DNA of 53,854 bases from contig NZ_CAIWTY010000068.1 in the NCBI RefSeq assembly GCF_903915725.1, forward strand, positions 69,211-123,064, given 5' to 3'. Under the pieces are notes generated by a model. It saw only the letters and a list, made by a program, of their open reading frames with translations, did no database searches and was not told where the DNA came from. Below, one piece after another: positions 46,122 through 53,854 of this stretch; within the stretch, counting starts at the first letter, position 1, and every line of letters begins with the position of its first letter. Position numbers and translations under genes: made by a program. The stretch is from an uncultured Rhodopila sp. Its GTDB lineage: Bacteria; Pseudomonadota; Alphaproteobacteria; Acetobacterales; Acetobacteraceae.

Positions 46122-48779
46122 CTAGTCCTCGCCCGGCATGTCCATGCTGGTCGGATCGTCGGCCATTCGTCCCTGCAGCAGCAGCGCCACCAATGCCGTC
46201 CAACCGGTCTGATGCGAAGCCCCCAGCCCCTGCCCCGTGTCGCCATGGAAATATTCGTAGAACAGCACATGATCCCGAAAATGCGCGTCGTCCTGCAGCA
46301 GTGCCGTATCGCCAAATATCGGGCGCCTGCCGTCAGGCCCACGCAGAAACAGCCGGGTCAGCCGCGCTGACAGTTCATCCGCGATCTCCCGCAGGCTGAG
46401 CGTCACCCCGGACCCGGTCGGATACTCCACCCGGAAGTCGTCGCCATAGTAATGATGAAAGCCGTACAGCGACTCCACCAGCATGAAGTTCACCGGCATC
46501 CAAACCGGACCGCGCCAGTTCGAGTTGCCGCCGAAATCGGGGCTGTTGCTGTCGCCCGGCACATATCCGGCGCTGACATGCACGCCGTCCAGATCGAGCG
46601 TAAACGGCTTTTCCAGATGCGTCCGCGACACGCTGCGTATTCCATAGGGCGAGAGGAACGCCGTTTCGTCGAGCATGCGCAGCAGCAGCGCCTTCATCCG
46701 GTGCCCGCGCAGCAGCGACAGCAGGCGGCGCGCCCCCTGCCCCTCCACATCCCAATGCGACACCAGCGCGGCCAAATCGGCCCGGTGCGTCAGCACCCAT
46801 TGCAGCCGTTCCGCGAACTCCGGTGAGTGTGCCAGGGTTTCCGGTTCCAGCACTTCCACCGCGAACAGCGGGAACAAGCCGACAAGCGAGAAATAACGCA
46901 GCGGGATGGCGGAGCCGTCGGGACGTTGCAGAACGTTGACATAAAACTGGTCGACTTCGTCCCAAAGCCCGCGCCGCCCGCTCTGGCGGGTCATGACCTC
47001 GGCGATGGCGAGGAAGTGCTCGAAGAACTTCGTCGCCGTCGACTCGTAAACGGAATTGTGTGCCGCCAGCTCCAGCGAGATGCGCATCATGTTCAGCGCA
47101 TACATCGCCATCCAGGCGGTGCCGTCCGACTGGTCGATGCGGCCGCCGATCGGCAGTTTCTGGCTGCGGTCGAAGACGCCGATATTGTCGAGGCCGAGGA
47201 AGCCGCCCTGGAAAACGTTGCGGCCCTCGACGTCCTGGCGGTTCACCCAGCCGGTGAAGTTGATCAGCAGCTTGTGGAACATCCGCTCCAGAAACTCGAA
47301 ATCCGGCTTGCCGATCAGCGCGGAATCCATGCGGTACACCCGCCAGGCCGCCCAGGCATGCACCGGCGGGTTCGCCTCGCCGAACGACCATTCATAGGCC
47401 GGCATCGACCCGTTCGGATGCATGTACCATTCATGCGTGAGCATCAGCAGCTGCTGCTTGGCGAAGCCGGGATCTATCAGCGCGAACGGCACCGCCTGAA
47501 AAGCCAGGTCCCAGGCGGCATACCAGGGATACTCCCACTTGTCCGGCATCGAGATGATGTCTCGGTTGTTCAGGTGTGTCCAGTCGCCGTTGCGGATGAC
47601 GCCGCGGCCCGGCGGCGGCTTCGGCTGCAATGGATCGCCTTCGAGCCAGCGGCGAACGTCAAAACGATAAAATTGTTTCGACCACAGCAGGCCGGCGAGC
47701 GCCTGGCGCTGCACCAGCCTGGCGTCGGCATCTTCAAGATTGCATTGCAACGCGGCATAGAATTCGTCCGCTTCACGGATCCGCGCCGCCATCGCCCGGT
47801 CATAATCGGCGAACGGATCGCCGCCGGAGGCGGCGGGACGCCAACGCAGCCGGATCACGTGGCGTCCTCCCGCCGGAACGGTCAGCTTGACATGCGCGGC
47901 GCATTTCGTGCCTTGCCCGCGGTTCACCGCCCCGGTTTCGCCGTTCACCACGCAATCGTTGATGCCGTCCTTGAACGGTCCGTCCGCGGCGGCCCCGTAA
48001 AGCAGCGGAACGTTGGTTTCGTTGCGGCAGAACAGCCACCCGGCGTTCGTGTCGATATCGAGCCGGCGCTCCGGCATGCGGTTATGCCAGGCCTGCACGC
48101 CGCCACCCGCCAGAGACAGCTTCGGCTCCGGGATGCCCGGCCGCCAGATCCAGGTGTTGCGTGCCCAAAGCTGCGGCAGCACGTGCAACTCCGCCGCCTC
48201 GGGGCCGCGGTTGTCGATGCCGATGCGGATCAGGATGTCCTCCGCCGCCGCCTTGGCGTATTCCACCGTGACGTCGAAGTAGCGGCTCTCGTTGAAAATG
48301 CCAGTGTCGATCAGTTCGTATTCCGGCCGGTCGCGGCCCCGGCTGGCGTTCCCGTCGATCAGCGCGGCATAGGGAAATTCCGCCTGCGGATACTTATACA
48401 GCATACGCATGTAGGAATGTGTCGGCGTACCGTCGAGGTAATAGTACAGCTCCTTGACGTCCTCGCCATGATTGCCCTGAGCGTTGGTCAGGCCGAACAT
48501 CCGCTCCTTCAGGATCGGGTCTTTGCCGTTCCAAAGCGCCAGCGACAGGCACCAGCGCAGGCGGTCGTCAGCCCAGCCGGCGATGCCGTCCTCGCCCCAG
48601 CGGTAGACGCGGCTTTTGGCGTGCTCGAACGGGAAATAGGTCCAGGCGTTGCCATCGGCGGAATAGTCCTCCCGCACCGTGCCCCATTGCCGTTCGGCGA
48701 GGTAGGGTCCCCAGCGCAGCCAGTCTTCCCGGTTGGCGAGGCGCTTGCCCTCGACGGTATCCAGCAGATGGTTCGGCAT
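46122..48779 (-). CDS. GH63-like (MGH1-type) glucosidase
   Basis: An 885-residue cytoplasmic glycoside hydrolase with an (alpha/alpha)6 barrel, related to GH63 and mannosylglycerate hydrolase-like enzymes. No signal peptide is visible. The N-terminal beta domain has WGPYLAERQWGTVREDYSAD and FPFEHAKSRVYRWGEDG. The barrel has DKWEYPWYAAWDLAFQAVPF, with a candidate catalytic Asp, then PAYEWSFGEANPPVHAWA with a conserved Glu, and NSNWRGPVWMPVNFMLVESL. Relatives act on alpha-glucosides such as glucosylglycerate or processed oligosaccharides. It is convergent with the amidohydrolase gene, 7 bases apart. Confidence 0.9.
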   Translation of the reverse strand: MPNHLLDTVEGKRLANREDWLRWGPYLAERQWGTVREDYSADGNAWTYFPFEHAKSRVYRWGEDGIAGWADDRLRWCLSLALWNGKDPILKERMFGLTNAQGNHGEDVKELYYYLDGTPTHSYMRMLYKYPQAEFPYAALIDGNASRGRDRPEYELIDTGIFNESRYFDVTVEYAKAAAEDILIRIGIDNRGPEAAELHVLPQLWARNTWIWRPGIPEPKLSLAGGGVQAWHNRMPERRLDIDTNAGWLFCRNETNVPLLYGAAADGPFKDGINDCVVNGETGAVNRGQGTKCAAHVKLTVPAGGRHVIRLRWRPAASGGDPFADYDRAMAARIREADEFYAALQCNLEDADARLVQRQALAGLLWSKQFYRFDVRRWLEGDPLQPKPPPGRGVIRNGDWTHLNNRDIISMPDKWEYPWYAAWDLAFQAVPFALIDPGFAKQQLLMLTHEWYMHPNGSMPAYEWSFGEANPPVHAWAAWRVYRMDSALIGKPDFEFLERMFHKLLINFTGWVNRQDVEGRNVFQGGFLGLDNIGVFDRSQKLPIGGRIDQSDGTAWMAMYALNMMRISLELAAHNSVYESTATKFFEHFLAIAEVMTRQSGRRGLWDEVDQFYVNVLQRPDGSAIPLRYFSLVGLFPLFAVEVLEPETLAHSPEFAERLQWVLTHRADLAALVSHWDVEGQGARRLLSLLRGHRMKALLLRMLDETAFLSPYGIRSVSRTHLEKPFTLDLDGVHVSAGYVPGDSNSPDFGGNSNWRGPVWMPVNFMLVESLYGFHHYYGDDFRVEYPTGSGVTLSLREIADELSARLTRLFLRGPDGRRPIFGDTALLQDDAHFRDHVLFYEYFHGDTGQGLGASHQTGWTALVALLLQGRMADDPTSMDMPGED

Positions 48780-48947
48780 GCGGCATCCTCGCGGCCTGGC
48801 AGCCGTGGTTCATACCGCACATCCCTCCAGGCACGGTTCAAAACTCCCGGCAGCGCGTGCGGCCGGTTGGGAGCGAGCCATGACCTGCGGCCAGCCCTGC
48901 CGGCGCCGGGAATCCGGTTTTGCCGGGCAAAGGCGGGAACGGCAGCC

Positions 48948-49439
48948 TTAGTGCGGCGCGCCGGGTGCCCCGCCGCCCACGCCGGTGCTTGAGCTGGCGC
49001 CGGTCGGGTTGAAGCGGCCGATATTGCCCAGGAGCTGCTGCATGAACGACGCCTCGGTTCCCGGCGACGGCGTGGTCCGCGCCACCACGCTGACCGGCAG
49101 CGAATCGGCCTTGTCGAGCTTCTGCACCGTCTGAAGCACGCCGCTCTGGTCGAAGTTCAGCACCACGACGTTCTGGTCCAGCTCGCCCAGGGTGCGGCCG
49201 ATGCGCGGCTGGGTGACCTCGCTGATATAGAGCCAGGTGTTGTCATCGAACGTGCCGCGCGCGGTGGGCGATCCGATGACCGCGGTGACGTCGGCCTTGG
49301 AGGAGACCCCGGGGGTGAGTTCCTTCAGCAAATCCGCGTCCACCTTGTTGCCGCGCATGGTCGGGTGCGGCCCCAGCCAGCTACAGGACGCCAGCATCAG
49401 GCAGCCAATCAGCGTCAGGCGGCGGATAGTCGGTGGCAT
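48948..49439 (-). CDS. bamE: Outer membrane protein assembly factor BamE
   Basis: Lipoprotein of the BAM complex that inserts beta-barrel proteins in the outer membrane (SmpA/OmlA family). A lipoprotein signal ends in LASC (residue 19 from the chosen start). The BamE fold follows: LLKELTPGVSSKADVTAVIG, SPTARGTFDDNTWLYISEVT and QNVVVLNFDQSGVLQTVQKL. The C-terminal tail is Gly/Ser-rich. I chose the ATG at 49439 over a TTG at 49445; it gives 163 residues. It is divergent from the bc1-chaperone gene, as is common in alphaproteobacteria. Confidence 0.93.
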   Translation of the reverse strand: MPPTIRRLTLIGCLMLASCSWLGPHPTMRGNKVDADLLKELTPGVSSKADVTAVIGSPTARGTFDDNTWLYISEVTQPRIGRTLGELDQNVVVLNFDQSGVLQTVQKLDKADSLPVSVVARTTPSPGTEASFMQQLLGNIGRFNPTGASSSTGVGGGAPGAPH

Positions 49440-49570
49440 GAACAAGGTGCTTATCCCGCGATCGTTGGTTCCCGGCTGGTGCGATCCGCTGCCGGTGCTA
49501 TCTATGGGGTGCGTGTCACGGCCGCCCCGGCCGTGTCAATGAGCGCTTGGCATTTTCATCAGAGGCGGCA

Positions 49571-50107
49571 TTGGCCGGTTTCTTTCGCAGACGCCCGCAT
49601 GAGCGGGCCGGCTTCCAACTTTATGGCGCGGCGGTGGGTGCCGCGCGCGACCCCTGGCTGTATACCAGCCTCGGCGTGCCGGACACGCTGGACGGCCGGT
49701 TCGATGCCGTCGGTCTGCATGTGTACCTGGTGATCCGCCGGCTGAGCGCGGCCGAACCGCCGGGGCCGGCGCTGGCGCAGGCGGTGTTCGACGCGATGTT
49801 CGCCGACATGGACGTCAACCTGCGGGAAATGGGCGTGGGCGACATGTCTGTCGGCAAGCGCAACCGCGCCATGTGGGAGGCATTCCACGGCCGTTCGGCT
49901 GCCTATGCCGCGGCCTGGGACAATGATGCGGCGCTGGCGGCCGCCATCGGCCGCAACGTGTGGCGCGGCCAGGAACCGCCCGCCGGCTCGCCCGAGGCGC
50001 TGGCGCGGCTGCTGCGCTCGCGGGCCGGCGATCTGGCGGAGCAGCCACTGGATGCGCTGGCGCGCGGAGAGGTCAGATTCGCACCGGCGGAGGAGGGCGC
50101 CCGATGA
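49571..50107 (+). CDS. Ubiquinol-cytochrome c chaperone family protein (Cbp3-like)
   Basis: Assembly factor related to mitochondrial Cbp3, needed for cytochrome b/bc1 complex maturation. Motifs include FQLYGAAVGAARDPWLYTSL, GRFDAVGLHVYLVIRRL, FDAMFADMDVNLREMGVGDM and KRNRAMWEAFHGRSAAYAAA, which define the family. The start is a TTG. I prefer 49571, with AGAGG 5 bases upstream, giving 178 residues; another TTG at 49547 adds eight residues. Its stop overlaps the next gene's ATG (ATGA). Confidence 0.9.
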   Translation: MAGFFRRRPHERAGFQLYGAAVGAARDPWLYTSLGVPDTLDGRFDAVGLHVYLVIRRLSAAEPPGPALAQAVFDAMFADMDVNLREMGVGDMSVGKRNRAMWEAFHGRSAAYAAAWDNDAALAAAIGRNVWRGQEPPAGSPEALARLLRSRAGDLAEQPLDALARGEVRFAPAEEGAR

Positions 50108-50598
50108 CTCCGGAGTTGCATCGTCCGCTTTCGCTGGACCGCATCGGCGCCAACGGGCTGGATATGAGCGTGAGTGCCACAGCCGCCGAGTGCGCGGCGC
50201 TGGCGGTGCGGATGAAGCTGCCGGCGGTGCTGGCGCTGTCCTGCACGTTCTACCTGATCCGGGAGGGCCGCGACCTGGTGCTGGCGCGCGGCCACCTGCA
50301 GGCGCGGGTCGCACAGACCTGCGTCGTCAGCCTGGAGGCGTTCGAGGCGGACATCGAGGAGGTGTTCCAGGTTCGCTTCGTCCCGTCGGGCGAGGAGAGC
50401 GACGACCTGGACCCGGAATCGGATGATGAGATCCCGTATGAGGGCAACCTGATCGATCTCGGGGAAGCGGCGGCCGAGCAGCTCGGGCTGGCACTGGACC
50501 CTTATCCGCGGATGCCGGGTGCCGCACTGTCCGAGGCGGGACCGGAGGAACAGCCGCACCCGTTTGCGGCGCTGTCGGGGCTGCGAAAGCTGAACTGA
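50104..50598 (+). CDS. YceD/DUF177 family protein
   Basis: A 164-residue protein of the YceD family, linked to 23S rRNA accumulation or large-subunit maturation. It has the short Cys-containing VAQTCVVSLEAFEADIEEVF motif (about 67-86), the acidic middle DDLDPESDDEIPYEGNLIDL, and the C-terminal LGLALDPYPRMPG and PFAALSGLRKLN. The ATG overlaps the chaperone stop by 4 bases, so the pair is translationally coupled. In most relatives rpmF and/or plsX follow; here neither does. Confidence 0.88.
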   Translation: MTPELHRPLSLDRIGANGLDMSVSATAAECAALAVRMKLPAVLALSCTFYLIREGRDLVLARGHLQARVAQTCVVSLEAFEADIEEVFQVRFVPSGEESDDLDPESDDEIPYEGNLIDLGEAAAEQLGLALDPYPRMPGAALSEAGPEEQPHPFAALSGLRKLN

Positions 50599-50789
50599 CG
50601 TTGCCACGGCCCCGTCAGGACGTGAAATACCGCGGCAGGATAAAAATCGCGGCCGTTAACAGTTTATTAACCTGATCCTGATAGTCTCTGTATCGGCGTC
50701 CTCACCGGCCTCAACGACCAACCGGCTCTCAGGGCAATGTTCCGGGCTATTCGAGCCTCCGATTTTCAGCAAAGCGTTTACGATCGACC

Positions 50790-51086
50790 ATGATTTCAGA
50801 CGAACCCGATGAGGACGCCGACTGCCTTGACGACGATGCCCTGGTCGAGGCCTATACCGGCACGATTATCCCGCCGGAACCAGCCGCCGCTGCGATACCA
50901 ACGCCCGCGGACTGGCCCTATCGCGCCGATCAGCGGATCGCTCTGACGGTCGATGCGGACGTCATTGCCTGGTTCCAGGCCAACCATACCGACTGGCAGA
51001 GGCACATCTCCGCGGTGCTGCGTGGCTGGATCGCCGCACAGCGTTCAGCCGGCGCGTCGCGGGCTGCTCCCGCCTCCCCGGATTAA
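50790..51086 (+). CDS. BrnA-like antitoxin-type protein (orphan)
   Basis: A 98-residue protein with an acidic N-terminus (SDEPDEDADCLDDDALVEAY) and a C-terminal segment ADQRIALTVDADVIAWFQAN, then ISAVLRGWIAAQ. This matches the ribbon-helix-helix end of BrnA/DUF4415 antitoxins (strand, Asp-x-Asp-Val, Phe, then a helix with Val-Leu-Arg). No BrnT-type toxin adjoins. The start at 50790 lacks a strong ribosome site. An AT-rich patch (TTAACAGTTTATTAACCTGA, about 50656) lies 110 bases upstream and may hold the promoter. Confidence 0.65.
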   Translation: MISDEPDEDADCLDDDALVEAYTGTIIPPEPAAAAIPTPADWPYRADQRIALTVDADVIAWFQANHTDWQRHISAVLRGWIAAQRSAGASRAAPASPD

Positions 51087-51231
51087 CAACAACCGGCACT
51101 GATACCGACATTCGCGCGGCACCGCCCCGGCATGACGGCTGACGCGGCCGGCGCCCGGGTCGATGTCTATGCGGACCGGCATAACACATCCCGCCGGCTC
51201 GCGTCTGCTTTGCCGGACGCGCCTGAAACGA

Positions 51232-51594
51232 TCAGCGCGCCCGCTTGGCGATGCCGTTGCCGGAACGCGAGACCCGGGCGCCGGGCGACGGATGGGCAAT
51301 GACATCGGCCCCTCCCCGCGCCTGCATGAAGGCTTTCAGCACTTCATTGATCCGCGTCTGGTAGCCGGCACCGAAACCGCGGAAGAACCGCAGCACGTCC
51401 GCATCCAGCCGCAGGCTGACCGCAAGCTTGGGCTCGCGCACATCGAACACCAGGTCGGTTGCCCAACCCGCCCGCGACGGTTCCGCCGCCACCCTGGGCG
51501 CCGCGGCCTTCACCGGTACTTTACGCGCCCGAGGCTTGGGCGCCGCCGGGCGGGACTTTGTCTGTGTGGTAGCGGTTCGATTCTGCTTGGCCAT
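51232..51594 (-). CDS. BrnA-like antitoxin-type protein, second copy (orphan)
   Basis: A 120-residue protein starting MAKQNRTATTQTKSRPAAPK, with a basic Ala/Pro/Lys-rich N-terminal half and a C-terminal RHH-like region: EPKLAVSLRLDADVLRFFRG, then YQTRINEVLKAFMQAR. That region resembles BrnA/DUF4415 antitoxins. The ATG at 51594 has GGGAGG 6 bases upstream; an earlier start at 51726 is not supported. No toxin gene is adjacent. It faces the other BrnA-like gene tail to tail and shares the LxxDADVxxxF pattern with it. Confidence 0.7.
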   Translation of the reverse strand: MAKQNRTATTQTKSRPAAPKPRARKVPVKAAAPRVAAEPSRAGWATDLVFDVREPKLAVSLRLDADVLRFFRGFGAGYQTRINEVLKAFMQARGGADVIAHPSPGARVSRSGNGIAKRAR

Positions 51595-51765
51595 ATTATA
51601 CCTCCCAAATAAGTGGTCTGGTTGGTTCCAGTACCGATCGGACGCTTGTCGCGGGCATATGCTCCTGTAGCTACGCAGCCCGGCCAACGATGTACGCACG
51701 CCTGTCGCTACGGTCAAGTTAATCATGACAGACCGGAGGCTTCGGCAAGTGTTAGCGATAACAGC

Positions 51766-53307
51766 CTAAATCAGCAACTCGATCAGGAACGGACCCGGGC
51801 GCCGCACCGCGTGCCCGAGCAAGTCTGCAAAGCCTTCAGCCGTGCCGGCGCGCGCCGCTTCCACACCGAGCGATCCAGCCAGGCGCGGCCAGTCGATATC
51901 CGGGTTACCGATATCCATCATGTCGAGCGCGGTGCGCCCGGGATTGGCGCCGACCTGGGACAGTTCCCCGAGCAGGATCTGGTATTTTCGGTTCGATAAA
52001 ATAACGGTAACGACATCGAGCTTCTCCCGCGCCTGCGTCCAAAGCGCCTGCACGGTATACATGGCCGAACCATCGGCCTGCAGGTTGATCACCCGCCGCC
52101 CCGGCGCGCCGAGCGCCGCCCCGGTCGCCATCGGGATGCCGCCGCCGATGGCCCCACCGGTCACGTTCAGCCAGTCATGCGGCGGCGCCGCCTTGGTGTT
52201 GGCAAAGAATCCGCGGCCGAAACTGACGGACTCATCGGCGATCACCGCGTGCTCGGGCATCAGCGCGGCCAGCGTCGCGGCCACGGACTCCGGAGTCAGT
52301 GCACCGCCGGCGACCCGCGGACGTTCGCCGTTGTCGGGCGGTGCAACCTTCGGGCAGCCGAGCGCATCGGCCAGGCGGGCCAGCGCCTCGACGATGTCCT
52401 GCTCCGGCCGGGCAAGCACATAGATATCTGCTTCGCGCGGCACCGAACTCTGCACCTTGTTCGGATAGGCAAAGAACGTCACCGGCTTACGCGAGCCGGC
52501 CAGGATGAGCTGCGTCGTGCCTTGCATGAACTTCACCGCGGCATCGACGACATAGGGCACCCGCTCGACGGGCAGCCGCCCCTGCCCGCGCGCCATGCGC
52601 GCGTTGGACCCCTGCGCCACGACGCGGCAGCCGGTCGCTGCCGCAATGCGGTGCGCCAGCGCCAGCCCTTCCTCATGCAACGCCACGCCGCCGAGCAGCA
52701 GCACCACGCCGGCGCCGCCGCGGCGCAAGACCGTGGCGGCGTCCTCGATCTGGTTCGGGGCGGCGGCAGGCGCGGCCAACAGCGGCAAAGCCTCGGCCAC
52801 CACACCGCCCTCGTCCCAGGATGTGTCCGAGGGCAGGATCAGCGTCGCGACCTGGCCGGGCGCGATCATCGAAGCCTGCACCGCGGCGGCAGCATCGGCG
52901 CCGACGAAGCGCGCGTCGGTCGAGGTCCGCACCCAACCGGAGACGCCGCGCGCAAAGCCTTCGGTGTCAGCGGTCAGCGGGGAATCCAGCGGGCGGTGAT
53001 AGGTCGCCTGGTCGCCGACGATATTGACCACGGGGGTCGCGGCGCGGCGGGCGTTGTGCAGGTTCGCCAGGCCGTTGGCGAGGCCGGGACCGCAATGCAG
53101 CAAAGTCGCGGCCGGCTTTCCCGCCATCCGCGCGTAGCCGTCGGCGGCACCTGTTACCACGCCCTCGAACAGGCCGAGCACACAGTGCATCCCGGGAATC
53201 CGGTCGAGCGCGGCGACGAAGTGCATCTCCGACGTGCCAGGATTGGAGAAGCACGTGGTTACGCCGCTTTTGAGCAGCGTATGCACAAGGCTCTCGGCGC
53301 CATTCAT
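51766..53307 (-). CDS. Acetolactate synthase large subunit-type ThDP enzyme
   Basis: Thiamine diphosphate-dependent enzyme of 513 residues, in the group annotated as acetolactate synthase but close to benzoylformate decarboxylase-like proteins. The N-terminal domain has FSNPGTSEMHFVAALDR and the catalytic-type Glu48 in LGLFEGVVTGAADGYARM. The central domain resembles an FAD-free Rossmann fold, and the C-terminal domain has the ThDP motif from INLQADGSAMYTVQAL to ILSNRKYQIL. I chose the ATG at 53307 (MNGAESLVHTL), preceded by GGGGGAA; the open frame upstream (to 53844) has no homology features. No small subunit (ilvN) is adjacent, so a role outside branched-chain synthesis is likely. Confidence 0.88.
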   Translation of the reverse strand: MNGAESLVHTLLKSGVTTCFSNPGTSEMHFVAALDRIPGMHCVLGLFEGVVTGAADGYARMAGKPAATLLHCGPGLANGLANLHNARRAATPVVNIVGDQATYHRPLDSPLTADTEGFARGVSGWVRTSTDARFVGADAAAAVQASMIAPGQVATLILPSDTSWDEGGVVAEALPLLAAPAAAPNQIEDAATVLRRGGAGVVLLLGGVALHEEGLALAHRIAAATGCRVVAQGSNARMARGQGRLPVERVPYVVDAAVKFMQGTTQLILAGSRKPVTFFAYPNKVQSSVPREADIYVLARPEQDIVEALARLADALGCPKVAPPDNGERPRVAGGALTPESVAATLAALMPEHAVIADESVSFGRGFFANTKAAPPHDWLNVTGGAIGGGIPMATGAALGAPGRRVINLQADGSAMYTVQALWTQAREKLDVVTVILSNRKYQILLGELSQVGANPGRTALDMMDIGNPDIDWPRLAGSLGVEAARAGTAEGFADLLGHAVRRPGPFLIELLI

Positions 53308-53803
53308 GAAGCGGATGTTCCCCCAATGTTGGCCCGGCGCGGGAAAATTGCGGTCGCTGCGCGGCAGACGAGAATCAGTAACCGGTTTGGCGCGGCTTGG
53401 CCAGCGACGCGGTGTACATACGGTTTGTAAGCAATTCGATCCGGCGTCGCCGGATTGGCGGGCCGTCCGGCTGGCCGATGCAGGCGAAGCGGCCGTCTTC
53501 GTCATAGTGGCAGAATGCAAGACCTCCTCGCATTTTGCGAAAAACCGTCCGCATCCGCGTCTCGCAGAGATCGGCGCACCCGAACCCCATGACCCGCGCC
53601 ATGCGCCGAAGACTACGAAAATATTGAACTCCACACAGCACTTTCGAGCTTTGATACGGCTTCGGTGGTTCGCGGATAGTCCTCTCGTGAGCCTCGGATA
53701 CCGTCCCCCGCACGCAAAACGCCCTGGCACGCGGCTTGCGACCACCAGTGCATGAGGCCCCAAACCGGGACCTCGGCCTGATCCGAAAACCGGGACCGCA
53801 GCC
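53308..53803. other. Gene-free region upstream of the ThDP enzyme
   Basis: About 500 bases in which I see no supported gene. Open frames exist on both strands but are Arg/Pro-rich, lack ribosome sites, and match no family. It may hold divergent promoters for the ThDP enzyme and the gene entering at the right edge. Confidence 0.4.
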
Positions 53804-53854
53804 ATGCAGACCATGATCGAAACCGCCACCGCCGCCGTCACCATGGGTGCCCTC
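53804..53854 (+). CDS. Possible gene start at right edge (17 codons visible)
   Basis: An ATG at 53804, preceded by ACCGGGACCGCAGCC, opens a frame reading MQTMIETATAAVTMGAL that runs off the window. Too little is visible to assign a family. It is listed because it is divergent from the ThDP enzyme gene and in a suitable place. Confidence 0.3.
   Translation, partial: MQTMIETATAAVTMGAL

Noticed and set aside
53375..53713. A 112-codon minus-strand frame upstream of the ThDP enzyme
   Set aside because: No ribosome site, no recognisable family, and irregular composition; it cannot be supported as a gene, though it cannot be fully excluded.

Overview
The window is GC-rich and reads as chromosome from an alphaproteobacterium, most likely of the Acetobacteraceae or a nearby Rhodospirillales lineage. 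This is inferred from gene order (tig-clpP-clpX-lon-hup, tRNA-Val and tRNA-Asp, then nuoABCDEFG), from the alphaproteobacterial types of ClpX, Lon and cytochrome bc1 chaperone, and from dense palindromic intergenic repeats. No 16S rRNA gene or other decisive marker is present.

Layout. Positions 1-5565 carry the start of the complex I operon on the minus strand (nuoA to the first third of nuoG). Positions 5800-6900 hold tRNA-Asp, a DUF433 antitoxin with a broken DUF5615-type toxin, a block of repeats and tRNA-Val. Positions 6955-13732 are the protein quality-control cluster (tig, clpP, clpX, lon, hup) plus tRNA-Leu. Positions 14094-20417 carry an IclR regulator, a glutathione transferase, a DUF2852 protein, an incomplete branched-chain amino-acid ABC transporter (livF, livH, livM; no livG or livK) and a sulfotransferase. 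Positions 20464-25766 carry a hybrid histidine kinase and a DUF2339 membrane protein.

From 25811 to 35903 the window turns accessory. A three-gene minus-strand cassette joins a short DUF4062-like protein, a four-helix membrane protein with SLOG/SLATT-like features and a duplicated PGDYG-like protein. After a SYLF protein, Kup and an exported Asp-box (BNR) protein come a decayed VapBC pair and a two-gene nuclease module: a RusA-like resolvase directly followed by a protein that appears to fuse a PD-(D/E)XK-like domain to a GIY-YIG-like domain. These two cassettes are the best candidates for an undescribed conflict or defence system; that role is inferred from domains and gene arrangement only.

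From 36203 onward the genes are again mostly metabolic or envelope-related: a periplasmic amino-acid-binding protein translationally coupled to an MFS carrier, a Gly/His/Tyr/Pro-rich exported protein, a zinc metalloprotease with an RTX-like end, kdsA, a CHAP hydrolase, a lytic transglycosylase, an NAD(P)-binding protein with an M20 amidohydrolase, an 885-residue GH63-like glucosidase, bamE, a cytochrome bc1 assembly chaperone, a YceD protein, two BrnA-like orphans and an acetolactate synthase-type ThDP enzyme. The right edge cuts what may be the first 17 codons of another gene.

The families named rest on motifs recognised by eye. No database search was run, and start sites were chosen from Shine-Dalgarno spacing, overlaps and family length.
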